The notes under the pieces: generated by a model | Database searches by the model: none | Told to the model about the DNA's origin: nothing | What the model saw: the letters and a program-made list of their open reading frames with translations, nothing else | Part shown: piece after piece, positions 7,978-14,543 of the stretch | Layout of the letters: each line of letters begins with the position of its first letter | Numbering within the stretch: position 1 is the first letter of the stretch | Assembly (NCBI GenBank): GCA_002409675.1 | Contig: DHOB01000032.1 | Coordinates: 1 to 22,999 of the forward strand | Origin: Ruminococcaceae bacterium UBA5401 | Lineage (GTDB): Bacteria > Bacillota > Clostridia > Oscillospirales > Acutalibacteraceae | Length of the DNA: 22,999 nt | Direction of reading: 5' to 3' | Translations under genes and position numbers: made by a program

Positions 7978-8532
7978 TCAGCCGGCGCGCCCCGCAGGAT
8001 ATTCCTCTTTCGTAATCCGGTAGACGACCTCGTCCCGTTTTACGCCGCGGTAGTCGGCGTACGAGCCATGCAGGGTCTTGAGGTAGCGGAAACCGCATTT
8101 TTCGATGACCCGCTTCGAGCGCGCGTTGGACGGAAAATGGGCCACGACCAGGTACTCCAGGCCCGCTTTCCGGAAGGCGAAATCCATCGCGCCGCGCACC
8201 GCCTCCGGCATCAGGCCGCGGCCCCACCAGGCGCGCGAGAGCGCGTAGCCGATCTCCCGCCCTTCGCCCGGCCCGGGAAACAGGCCGCACAGGCGGCCCC
8301 GGTGCATCCCGAGCGAACCGACCGCCCTGCCGTTTTCCTTGAGCTCCAGCGCCCAGGTGTCGTCGTTCTGCAAAAAAGACCGCAGGATTCTGCGGCTCTC
8401 CTCTTTGTTTTCGTGGGGCTTCCAGCCCGCGTTGGGGCCGACGGCCGGGTCTTTGCAGTACGCGTAGAAATCGTCGAGGTCTTCGGGCCGCCACGCCCGC
8501 AGAAGAAGCCGCTCCGTTTCAAAAGATTCCAC
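7978..8532 (-). CDS. GNAT family N-acetyltransferase, RimJ/RimL-type
   Basis: This 184-aa protein has the fold of the RimJ/RimL/acetyltransf_3 branch of GNATs, which acetylate N-terminal or other primary amines with acetyl-CoA. It starts ESFETERLLLRAWRPEDLDDF, the usual strand-helix opening of this branch. The acetyl-CoA-binding part is EIGYALSRAWWGRGLMPEAV, followed by HFPSNARSKRVIEKCGF, equivalent to the N-x-x-S/A-x-x-V-xEK-x-GF signature. The start is a GTG at 8532 with GGCGGAG five bases upstream. It is the last gene of a degV-flippase-GNAT run, 35 bp after the flippase gene. The substrate cannot be predicted; it could be a ribosomal protein, an antibiotic or a small amine. Confidence 0.85.
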   Translation of the reverse strand: MESFETERLLLRAWRPEDLDDFYAYCKDPAVGPNAGWKPHENKEESRRILRSFLQNDDTWALELKENGRAVGSLGMHRGRLCGLFPGPGEGREIGYALSRAWWGRGLMPEAVRGAMDFAFRKAGLEYLVVAHFPSNARSKRVIEKCGFRYLKTLHGSYADYRGVKRDEVVYRITKEEYPAGRAG

Positions 8533-8567
8533 GCCCGCTCCGCCTTTCCGTTTTCCGCGGCCCGCAC

Positions 8568-9611
8568 CTACGAGAGGTCGGTGTTCTGGACCGTGTATTT
8601 TTTGCTGCCCAGCGAAGAAATCAGCGCGCCGATGGGGATTTCGATATAGTAGGTGGCGGTGCGCCAGAGGGTGACGGCCGGCATGATGCGGTTGCCGAAG
8701 AAGCTGTGGAAGAACAGCACGAAGCCGCCCTCCATCCCGCCGGAGGAGCCGGGCAGCGGCACGAACGAGGCCGCCATGGTGGTGAAGGCGTCGCCCGCAA
8801 TCAGCGTGAGCACGGACTGCCCCTTCAGGTTGAAGCTGCGGTAGACGAAATAGGAGACGAGGCTGGAGATCGTCACCTGCGCCACCGTCAGCATCACGGC
8901 GGTGAAGTACAGCGGAAACGACCGCCCCATGATGTCCGCGCTGTCGTGGAAGATGAGGAGGTGGCTGTGCGCCTTTTTGTAGAATTTTTCCGCGAGCTTC
9001 TGCATTTTCATCCGGTTCATGACCCGCACAATGGTCTCCAGGATTTTTTCGGTCAGCCGCGAGTTCTCAATCATCAGGAATACCCCTACGATGAAGATGC
9101 AGTTGGTGGCCAGGCCGAAGACCGTCACAAAGGAAAAATTGGTGATGGCGGTCTGAAAGTAATGCAGCTTCAGCGCGACGAGAAGCAGGGAATAGAAGAA
9201 CGTCACGGCGTGGTGCACCAGCGACTTCACCGCCACAATCGAGGTCGCCGCGCCCACATCCATGCCGATGCGCGTCATGTTGTAGATCTCCATCGGCTCG
9301 CCCACCGAAAACGGCGTCAGGTTGCTGTAGAGCAGCCCCACCATGCCGACGTAGAAGGAGCGCCCGAAGGTCCAGTGGTGGTACAGGTGGCGGCAGAACA
9401 GGTGCAGCACGTACCCTTCCAGCACCCAGCCGGCCACCACGCCCGCCATCACGCAGAAAAGCCAGCCGGGCCGCAGGTCCAGCAGGGAATCCCACAGGTT
9501 CTTCAGCCCGTTGTCCTTGACCAGAAAGTACCCCATCACGGCCATGGAGAGGGTGATGGTAATCAGGGAAAAGAGATTTTTCCGAAACCAGGTTTTGGTT
9601 TTCTGCTTCAT
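8568..9611 (-). CDS. Lysylphosphatidylglycerol synthase TM-region / YbhN-like flippase-domain protein
   Basis: This 347-aa integral membrane protein has about eight helices and belongs to the family of the N-terminal flippase domain of MprF (UPF0104/YbhN/AglD2-like). It lacks any C-terminal aminoacyl-transferase domain, so it is a stand-alone lipid-flippase-type protein and not a full MprF. Family signatures are the loop LTPFSVGEPMEIYNMTRIG in the N-terminal third and PLPGSSGGMEGGFVLFF near the C-terminus, followed by LWRTATYYIEIPIGAL. ATG 9611 is preferred because GAGGA lies five bases upstream; the GTG at 9623 would overlap the degV stop. The gene is 8 bp behind degV. The substrate lipid is unknown. 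Confidence 0.85.
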   Translation of the reverse strand: MKQKTKTWFRKNLFSLITITLSMAVMGYFLVKDNGLKNLWDSLLDLRPGWLFCVMAGVVAGWVLEGYVLHLFCRHLYHHWTFGRSFYVGMVGLLYSNLTPFSVGEPMEIYNMTRIGMDVGAATSIVAVKSLVHHAVTFFYSLLLVALKLHYFQTAITNFSFVTVFGLATNCIFIVGVFLMIENSRLTEKILETIVRVMNRMKMQKLAEKFYKKAHSHLLIFHDSADIMGRSFPLYFTAVMLTVAQVTISSLVSYFVYRSFNLKGQSVLTLIAGDAFTTMAASFVPLPGSSGGMEGGFVLFFHSFFGNRIMPAVTLWRTATYYIEIPIGALISSLGSKKYTVQNTDLS

Positions 9612-9619
9612 GTTTATCC

Positions 9620-10501
9620 TCACAGGAATGTGTTAAAAACGGGCGGGCGGTCCGGCGGTTCCTCTCCCAGGTAGAAAATCACCAGCGCGCCGGGGCCCGC
9701 GTGCACGGTCATGGTGCATCCGGCGCGGGAGGTGAACACCTCGCGGAATTTGCCGCTGGCCCGCACCATCCCCACGATTTCGTCAAACAGGGGGCGGTCC
9801 ATCCCCGTGGTGGTGACGAACGCGCGCCCCGGGTCCGTCCCCGGCCGCGAAAGGATGAACCGCGCGTATTCGCGGCAGACCTGCGCGAAGTTGCCGCGGA
9901 ATTTTTTTGCGACGGAAAGGCTCCCCGCCGTGTTCAGCAGAAGACAGGGCCGCAGCTTCAGCAGATTGGCCCCGAACGCCTGCAGCAGCGACGCGCGCCC
10001 GCCGCGGCGGGCGTAGTCCAGCGAATCCAGCAGGATGTAGGCGCGCACCCTCTCGCAGTCCCGCCGCGCGGCGTCAAAAATTTCCTGCGCCGAAGCCCCG
10101 GCGTCCCGCCGGTCGGCGGCGCGCAGCGCCAGCAGCCCTTCCGCGCTGCTGAGCGTCCGCGTGTCCACGACGAAAACGTTCCGGAACTCCTGCGCGGCGA
10201 TGGCTGCGTTCTGAAAGGAGGAAGAGAAGCGGGAATTCATCGCGAAGTGCACCACGCTGTCGCCGCGCTCCGCACATCTGCGGAACAGCTCGAAAAAATC
10301 GAGCGGCGGCGGGGCGGAGGTTTTCGGGAGGGCGGCTTTTCCGCTTCCGGGGGGAAACAGGTCGTCCGGCCCGATGTCGAACATGTCGCGCCCGGTCCGC
10401 CCGCCCGCGGTAATGTAGAGCGGGACCAGCGCGACCCGCCGCTTCCGGTACCAGTCGGGGAACAGGTCGCACGCGCTGTCCGCGCTGATCACTACCGCCA
10501 T
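9620..10501 (-). CDS. DegV family fatty-acid-binding protein
   Basis: This is a 293-aa DegV/FakB-type protein. The family binds a single fatty acid between two domains; where a FakA kinase is present, it presents the acid for phosphorylation to acyl phosphate. Motifs seen are VVISADSACDL at the N-terminus, the TSxPxPxxFxxLF segment (KTSAPPPLDFFELFRR), NSRFSSSFQNAAIAA, VVDTRTLSSAEGLLAL, the domain-linking DSLDYARRGGRAS and the C-terminal VHAGPGALVIFYLGEEPP. The ATG at 10501 has GAGGA nine bases upstream. It is first in the operon with the flippase-domain protein and GNAT, which suggests a membrane-lipid theme. No fakA-like DAK-domain gene is nearby. Confidence 0.93.
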   Translation of the reverse strand: MAVVISADSACDLFPDWYRKRRVALVPLYITAGGRTGRDMFDIGPDDLFPPGSGKAALPKTSAPPPLDFFELFRRCAERGDSVVHFAMNSRFSSSFQNAAIAAQEFRNVFVVDTRTLSSAEGLLALRAADRRDAGASAQEIFDAARRDCERVRAYILLDSLDYARRGGRASLLQAFGANLLKLRPCLLLNTAGSLSVAKKFRGNFAQVCREYARFILSRPGTDPGRAFVTTTGMDRPLFDEIVGMVRASGKFREVFTSRAGCTMTVHAGPGALVIFYLGEEPPDRPPVFNTFL

Positions 10502-10527
10502 CTTTTCGCATCCTCACTTTTTGCACA

Positions 10528-10556
10528 ATTATAACACCGGTGCACCCGATTTTCAA
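10528..10556 (-). promoter_or_regulatory. Sigma-A promoter of the degV operon
   Basis: On the minus strand, TTGAAA (10556-10551), a 17-bp spacer and TATAAT (10533-10528) form a near-consensus promoter. The transcript start would be about 20 nt before the degV ATG. Confidence 0.88.
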
Positions 10557-10607
10557 ATAGGAACGTATGGAAGGCCCTGCTTTTTTATAGTTTTAGGCGA
10601 AACCCAG

Positions 10608-10637
10608 TTGTATTATTCGTCAAATTCATGGTATGAT
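10608..10637 (+). promoter_or_regulatory. Promoter of the InlB-repeat protein gene
   Basis: TTGTAT (10608-10613), an 18-bp spacer and TATGAT (10632-10637) preceded by TGG form an extended -10 promoter. The alternative -10 GATAAT at 10635-10640 would have a long spacer. The leader would be about 30 nt. Confidence 0.55.
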
Positions 10638-10674
10638 AATAACACTTTCGAGCGTTTTTGAGGGGATTTGCAAA

Positions 10675-11622
10675 ATGATGAGCCAGAGAAGCGGAAAATA
10701 CATAGCCGTTCTGTTCGGGGTGCTGTTTTACATCTCGTTTTTCTCCATCCCCGCGTTTGCAGGCAAGACAGAGCCGGCGAGCGATCCCCCCGGCTCCGGC
10801 TCGCCGACGTCCGAGACGGCCTCTGGCACGGTCTCCTCCGAACCGGGGGCGGGGAGTTCGTCCGTCAGCCGGGAGCCGGAGCAGGTGCACGTGACGCTCC
10901 GGCTCAACGGCGGCACCGGCGCCGCGAGCCGGGAGGTCCCGAAGGGGACCCGGGTTTCAAGAATCCCCAAGCCCGCCAGAAAGGGCTATCGCTTCGCCGG
11001 CTGGACCTACCAGGGGGTCGAGGTTTCCGACACCTACCCCCTTTACGACGACATCACGCTCTCGGCTCAGTGGGAGAAAATCACGCCCGCCGCGCAGGCG
11101 TCTTCCGGCGCGTCGGCGCAAAAAGGGGCGGGGGAAACGGTCGACACCCATGAGAGCGAGGTCGAGCGCGCCGCCCGCGAGGCGGAGCAGGCCCAAAACG
11201 ACCCCGACGCCCTTTCTTCCCAGAACTGGGGCGCCCTGCTGACCTCTTCCGGCACGGCGGAAAACGCCGCCGGCCCGGCTTCCGCCGCAGAATCCGCCGT
11301 CCCGCAGGAAAAGGGCGGGGCCTCGAACCTGCTGCTGATCGGCATCCTGCTGGTCGTCGCCGGCGCCGCGGGAATCGGCGCGTTCGTCTACCTGCAGTTT
11401 TTCCGCGGGAAACGCGGCCGCAGCGGCCCGCGCCGGCCCGGCGGCGGGAGCGGCCCCGGCAACGCAACCGCCGCGTTTACCGACATCAGCTCTTACAGCG
11501 ACGGCCGGCGCGGGCATGAGGCCGACGAGCTGCACCGGCTCCTCAAGACCCGCGGGGTCTCCCGCGCCGCCCGCCCGGCGTGCGGCGACGCAGACTGGGA
11601 CGCGTTTTTCAGCGGCCGCTGA
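10675..11622 (+). CDS. Exported InlB B-repeat protein with C-terminal membrane anchor
   Basis: This 315-aa protein of unknown role has a signal peptide (residues 1-29, ending PAFA) and a Ser/Pro/Gly-rich linker (30-70). One InlB B-repeat/Listeria-Bacteroides repeat follows (71-134: VTLRLNGGTG...GYRFAGWTYQG...SAQW). Next come a low-complexity Ala/Ser/Glu-rich stalk (135-215), one transmembrane helix (218-240: LLLIGILLVVAGAAGIGAFVY), a very basic stop-transfer segment (RGKRGRSGPRRP) and a 65-residue cytoplasmic tail. ATG 10675 has GAGGGG nine bases upstream; the 14 preceding codons overlap the promoter. The repeat fold usually acts as a spacer or adhesive module in large surface proteins. Here a single copy is combined with a cytoplasmic tail, so signalling or scaffolding is possible. 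No sortase motif is present. Confidence 0.85.
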   Translation: MMSQRSGKYIAVLFGVLFYISFFSIPAFAGKTEPASDPPGSGSPTSETASGTVSSEPGAGSSSVSREPEQVHVTLRLNGGTGAASREVPKGTRVSRIPKPARKGYRFAGWTYQGVEVSDTYPLYDDITLSAQWEKITPAAQASSGASAQKGAGETVDTHESEVERAAREAEQAQNDPDALSSQNWGALLTSSGTAENAAGPASAAESAVPQEKGGASNLLLIGILLVVAGAAGIGAFVYLQFFRGKRGRSGPRRPGGGSGPGNATAAFTDISSYSDGRRGHEADELHRLLKTRGVSRAARPACGDADWDAFFSGR

Positions 11623-11643
11623 GCCTGCCTGAAAACAGGGAAC

Positions 11644-11676
11644 CGAGACCACCGGGTGAATGAACCGGCGGTCTCG
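11644..11676. other. Intergenic hairpin between convergent genes
   Basis: The arms at 11644-11655 and 11665-11676 (GAGACC/GGTCTC core) pair over 12 bp with one imperfect position, which is G-U on the minus transcript. No U-tract follows on either strand. It lies between the InlB-repeat gene and the terminator of the small gene and may protect 3' ends. Confidence 0.45.
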
Positions 11677-11691
11677 ACTGGCTGAAGCCAT

Positions 11692-11727
11692 AAAAAATGG
11701 CCGGAACGGCGAAAAGCCGCTCCGGCC
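11692..11727 (-). terminator. Intrinsic terminator of the 87-aa gene
   Basis: On the minus strand a 12-bp stem (arms 11727-11716 and 11710-11699, five-base loop, one G-U pair) is followed by A and six Ts (11697-11692). It lies 24 bp after the stop of the small gene. The plus strand would have an A-C mismatch and no U-tract, so it works for the minus strand. Confidence 0.85.
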
Positions 11728-11751
11728 GCCGAGCGCCCGGCGTGCGCCGGT

Positions 11752-12015
11752 TCACTTCGGCTCGGTGCCCTTGTCGCCGAAAAGATTGAACCGGAACAGC
11801 TTGGACTCGTCCTCCGGGTTTTCGCAGATGATGTAGGCCTGGGCAATCTTGCCGCCCTCAATCAGCTTTGTGAGGCCGACGAGCTGGGACAGCTTGCTTT
11901 TCAGGTTCAGGTGGTCGCCCTCGCGCGTCACAAGATAGACGTTCCCTTTGCACTGGTCCAGCACTTTGAGGAACGACGGAACGTCCACATCGTGCAGTTG
12001 AACTGGAGATTTCAT
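11752..12015 (-). CDS. Conserved-looking 87-aa protein of unknown function
   Basis: I do not recognise a named family. The protein is 87 aa, soluble, without signal peptide or membrane helix. It reads as alternating strands and helices: a beta-like N-terminus ending DVDVPSFLKVLDQC, strand NVYLVTREGDHLNL, a helix KSKLSQLVGLTKLIEGG, strand AQAYIICENP and a C-terminal strand SKLFRFNLFG. ATG 12015 is chosen because a long GGAGGGGG stands eight bases upstream; the longer frame to 12078 would start inside the promoter. The gene is a single transcription unit with a perfect consensus promoter and its own terminator, so it is probably well expressed. Its composition and codon use match a real gene. 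No function is suggested by its neighbours. Confidence 0.85.
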   Translation of the reverse strand: MKSPVQLHDVDVPSFLKVLDQCKGNVYLVTREGDHLNLKSKLSQLVGLTKLIEGGKIAQAYIICENPEDESKLFRFNLFGDKGTEPK

Positions 12016-12077
12016 CGGTAATTCCCCCTCCCGCAGACCCGGTTTCAGATAAGACCTGCAAAAATTTCCATATGCCA

Positions 12078-12105
12078 ATTATAACATGCGGCACGGCGCT
12101 GTCAA
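12078..12105 (-). promoter_or_regulatory. Perfect consensus sigma-A promoter of the 87-aa gene
   Basis: On the minus strand there is TTGACA (12105-12100), a 16-bp spacer and TATAAT (12083-12078). Both hexamers are exact consensus. The untranslated leader is about 55 nt. Confidence 0.9.
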
Positions 12106-12115
12106 GCGGATTCCG

Positions 12116-12150
12116 GCGGGCAGATTCCACAAAAATCCGCCCGCTTTTTT
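12116..12150 (+). terminator. Plus-strand intrinsic terminator facing the ABC ATPase gene
   Basis: The arms GCGGGCAGATT (12116-12126) and AATCCGCCCGC (12134-12144) pair over 11 bp and are followed by TTTTTT (12145-12150) on the plus strand. No plus-strand gene ends here; the nearest, at 11622, is 500 bp upstream. On the minus strand the hairpin follows the ABC ATPase stop but has no U-tract after it. Confidence 0.7.
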
Positions 12151-12863
12151 CAGCATTCCGGCTGGGGGGCGCCCGGCCCGGGCAGCCGGAGGTCGGCCGC
12201 CAGTCTGCCGTCGCGCAGGCGGAGCATGCGGTCCGCGCTGCGGGCGATTTTCTCGTCGTGCGTAATCAGCACCACCGTGCGCCCGGCCCGGTGGAGCGCG
12301 CGCAGGATTTCCATCACCTCTTCCCCGGAGCCGGAATCCAGGTTGCCGGTCGGCTCGTCGGCGAGGATGACGGGCGGCTGTGCGGCGATGGCGCGCGCGA
12401 TGGCTACGCGCTGCTGCTGGCCGCCGCTCATCTGGGACGGCCGGTGCTCCGCCCTGCCGGAAAGCCCCACCTGCCCCAGCGCCCGCAGGGCCAGGCGGCG
12501 CCGCTCGGCGCGCTCGATTCCGCGGTACAGCAGGGGCAGCTCCACATTCTCCAGCGCGCTGAGGCTGCCGATCAGGTTGAAGCTCTGGAACACGAACCCG
12601 ATTTCGCGGTTCCGGATGCGGGTCAGGCGCTTTTCGCTCAGGCCGGCCACGTCCTCGCCGTTCAGGCGGTATTCCCCGGAAGTCGGTGTGTCGAGGCAGC
12701 CGATGATGTTCATCAGCGTGGATTTTCCGGAGCCCGAGCGCCCCGTCACGGTGACGAATTCCCCCTCCGCGACGTCGAGGGAGACGCCGTTCAGCGCATG
12801 GATGCGGCTTTGGCCCACGGTGTAGGTTTTGGAAAGGTTGCGGATGGAAATCAGATTCGGCAT
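12150..12863 (-). CDS. ABC transporter ATP-binding protein, MacB/LolD/YknY type
   Basis: This is a 237-aa nucleotide-binding subunit of the MacB/LolD class, which powers type VII (mechanotransmission) exporters of lipoproteins, peptides or antibiotics. It has Walker A GRSGSGKST (41-49), the Q-loop VFQSFN, the signature MSGGQQQRVAIARA, Walker B VILADEPTGNLD with the class-typical TGNLDS, and the H-loop ITHDEKI. ATG 12863 has AAAGGA six bases upstream. No FtsX/MacB-type permease or accessory gene is adjacent on either side: upstream is the divergent mutase gene and downstream the 87-aa gene. It must pair with a permease encoded elsewhere or be a remnant of a larger locus. Confidence 0.93.
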   Translation of the reverse strand: MPNLISIRNLSKTYTVGQSRIHALNGVSLDVAEGEFVTVTGRSGSGKSTLMNIIGCLDTPTSGEYRLNGEDVAGLSEKRLTRIRNREIGFVFQSFNLIGSLSALENVELPLLYRGIERAERRRLALRALGQVGLSGRAEHRPSQMSGGQQQRVAIARAIAAQPPVILADEPTGNLDSGSGEEVMEILRALHRAGRTVVLITHDEKIARSADRMLRLRDGRLAADLRLPGPGAPQPEC

Positions 12864-12890
12864 AAATTTTCCTTTTGCCCGCCGGCGGCT

Positions 12891-12919
12891 TTGCCGGCCG
12901 GCTGAAATTCAGCTATAAT
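12891..12919 (+). promoter_or_regulatory. Promoter of the phosphohexomutase gene with palindrome in the spacer
   Basis: TTGCCG (12891-12896), a 17-bp spacer and TATAAT (12914-12919). The spacer contains the 13-bp palindrome GCTGAA-A-TTCAGC (12901-12913), directly abutting the -10 box, where a repressor could block RNA polymerase. The leader is about 85 nt. Confidence 0.65.
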
Positions 12920-13010
12920 GTAGGAAGGATAAAAAAGTCAGAGGCAGAAGACAGAAAAAAAGAAATGCGCCGCGCCCGGCAGGCGGGCGGAAGCGAAAGG
13001 AGTAATGGAA

Positions 13011-14537
13011 ATGCTGTCGAAAGATTGGGAAAAATTCAAGAGCGGAACGGACATCCGCGGCGTTGCGAGCGAGGGCGTGCCCGGCGAGGAGGTCCTGCTC
13101 ACGGACGAGGCCGTCCGCCGCATTGCGGGCGGCTTTGCGCTGTGGCTTTCGGCGCGGGCGAAAAAGCCGGTGCCTTCCCTCACGGTCGCGGTCGGCCACG
13201 ACCCGCGTATCTCCGCCGGGCGCCTGCGCGCGGACGTGGTCGCAGCCTTGACCGGCGCGGGCGTCCGCGTGCTGGACTGCGGCCTTTCCTCCACGCCCGC
13301 CATGTTCCTCGTCACGAAGGACCTTTCGTGCGACGGGTCCGTCCAGCTCACGGCGAGCCACCACCCGTGGAACCGCAACGGGCTGAAGTTCTTCACCCCG
13401 GCCGGCGGCCTCGACGGCCCGGACATCGAGGCCATCCTGCAGCATGCGCAGGACGGCGACCGGCCCACCCCTGCCGCCGGGAGCGTGGAGAAGACGGACT
13501 ACATGCCCCGCTACTGCGCCCGCCTGCGGGAGCTGATTCAGAAAGGCGTGAAGGCCGCGGATTACGGCCGTCCCCTCAGGGGCTTCCACATCGTCGTGGA
13601 CGCGGGCAACGGCGCGGGCGGGTTCTATGCGACGGACGTGCTCGCCCCGCTCGGGGCGGACACCTCCGGCAGCCAGTTTCTGGAGCCGGACGGCCGCTTC
13701 CCGAACCACATCCCGAACCCGGAGAACGAGGCCGCCATGCGCTCGGTCTGCGCGGCCGTCGTGCGGGCGAAGGCCGACCTCGGCGTGATTTTCGACACCG
13801 ACGTGGACCGCGGCGGCGCCGTGGACGGCAAGGGGGACGAAATCAACCGCAACCGGCTGATTGCCATCGCCTCCGCCATCGCGCTGGAGAACTGCCCCGG
13901 CGGCACCGTCGTGACCGACTCCGTCACCTCGACGGGCCTGAAGGACTATATCGAAAAAACGCTCGGCGGCAGGCACCGCCGGTTTAAGCGCGGCTACCGC
14001 AACGTAATCCGGGAGGCCGTCCGCCTGAACCGGGAGGGCGTCAACTGCCCGCTGGCCATCGAGACCTCCGGCCACGCGGCCATGCGCGAGAACTACTTCC
14101 TCGACGACGGCGCCTACCTCGTCACAAAAATCATCATTCTGGCCGCGCGCCTGCGCGGGAGCGGCAACACGCTGGAGGACCTGCTCCGCCCGCTCAAGGA
14201 GCCGGCCGAGGCACTGGAGCTGCGCTTCCCCATCCGCGCCGAAGATTTCCGCGCCGCCGGGGAGGCCGTGATTGCCCGCCTTGCGGAGTACGCCGCAAAG
14301 CAGGAGGGCTGGTCCGTCGCGCCGGACAATTTCGAGGGCGTGCGCGTCTCCCTCGACGGGGCGCACGGCGCGGGGTGGTTTCTGCTGCGCCTGAGCGTGC
14401 ACGACCCCATCCTGCCGCTGAATGTGGAAAGCGACAGGCCGGGCGGCGCGCGCACGATTCTGAAGGAGCTTTCCGGATTCCTCGGGCGGCACGCGGACGT
14501 CATCGACCTCGCGCCGCTGCGCAGGGCGCTCGGCTGA
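13011..14537 (+). CDS. Phosphomannomutase/phosphoglucomutase family protein (divergent alpha-D-phosphohexomutase)
   Basis: This 508-aa protein belongs to the alpha-D-phosphohexomutase superfamily, which moves phosphate between C1 and C6 of hexoses through a phosphoserine. It has the opening FKSGTDIRG (9-17) and the catalytic loop TASHHPWNRNG with Ser116 (the usual Asn after His is replaced by His). The metal loop is DTDVDR (Asp262, Asp264, Asp266) and the sugar loop ETSGH (351-355). The final phosphate-binding loop lacks the usual RxSGTEP and instead has VESDRPGGA, so the substrate may differ from glucose or mannose phosphates. ATG 13011 is chosen because AAAGGAG lies eight bases before it; ATG 13005 would leave only two. 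It converges on spoVAD, with 6 bp between stops. Confidence 0.9.
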   Translation: MLSKDWEKFKSGTDIRGVASEGVPGEEVLLTDEAVRRIAGGFALWLSARAKKPVPSLTVAVGHDPRISAGRLRADVVAALTGAGVRVLDCGLSSTPAMFLVTKDLSCDGSVQLTASHHPWNRNGLKFFTPAGGLDGPDIEAILQHAQDGDRPTPAAGSVEKTDYMPRYCARLRELIQKGVKAADYGRPLRGFHIVVDAGNGAGGFYATDVLAPLGADTSGSQFLEPDGRFPNHIPNPENEAAMRSVCAAVVRAKADLGVIFDTDVDRGGAVDGKGDEINRNRLIAIASAIALENCPGGTVVTDSVTSTGLKDYIEKTLGGRHRRFKRGYRNVIREAVRLNREGVNCPLAIETSGHAAMRENYFLDDGAYLVTKIIILAARLRGSGNTLEDLLRPLKEPAEALELRFPIRAEDFRAAGEAVIARLAEYAAKQEGWSVAPDNFEGVRVSLDGAHGAGWFLLRLSVHDPILPLNVESDRPGGARTILKELSGFLGRHADVIDLAPLRRALG

Positions 14538-14543
14538 GCCGTT

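Noticed and set aside
8568..9611. Full-length MprF (lysyl-PG synthase)
   Set aside because: The protein stops after the flippase domain; there is no C-terminal aminoacyl-transferase domain and the next gene is an unrelated GNAT.
12909..14492. 527-codon open frame antisense to the phosphohexomutase
   Set aside because: It is a shadow frame; the sense product carries catalytic loops in the correct order.
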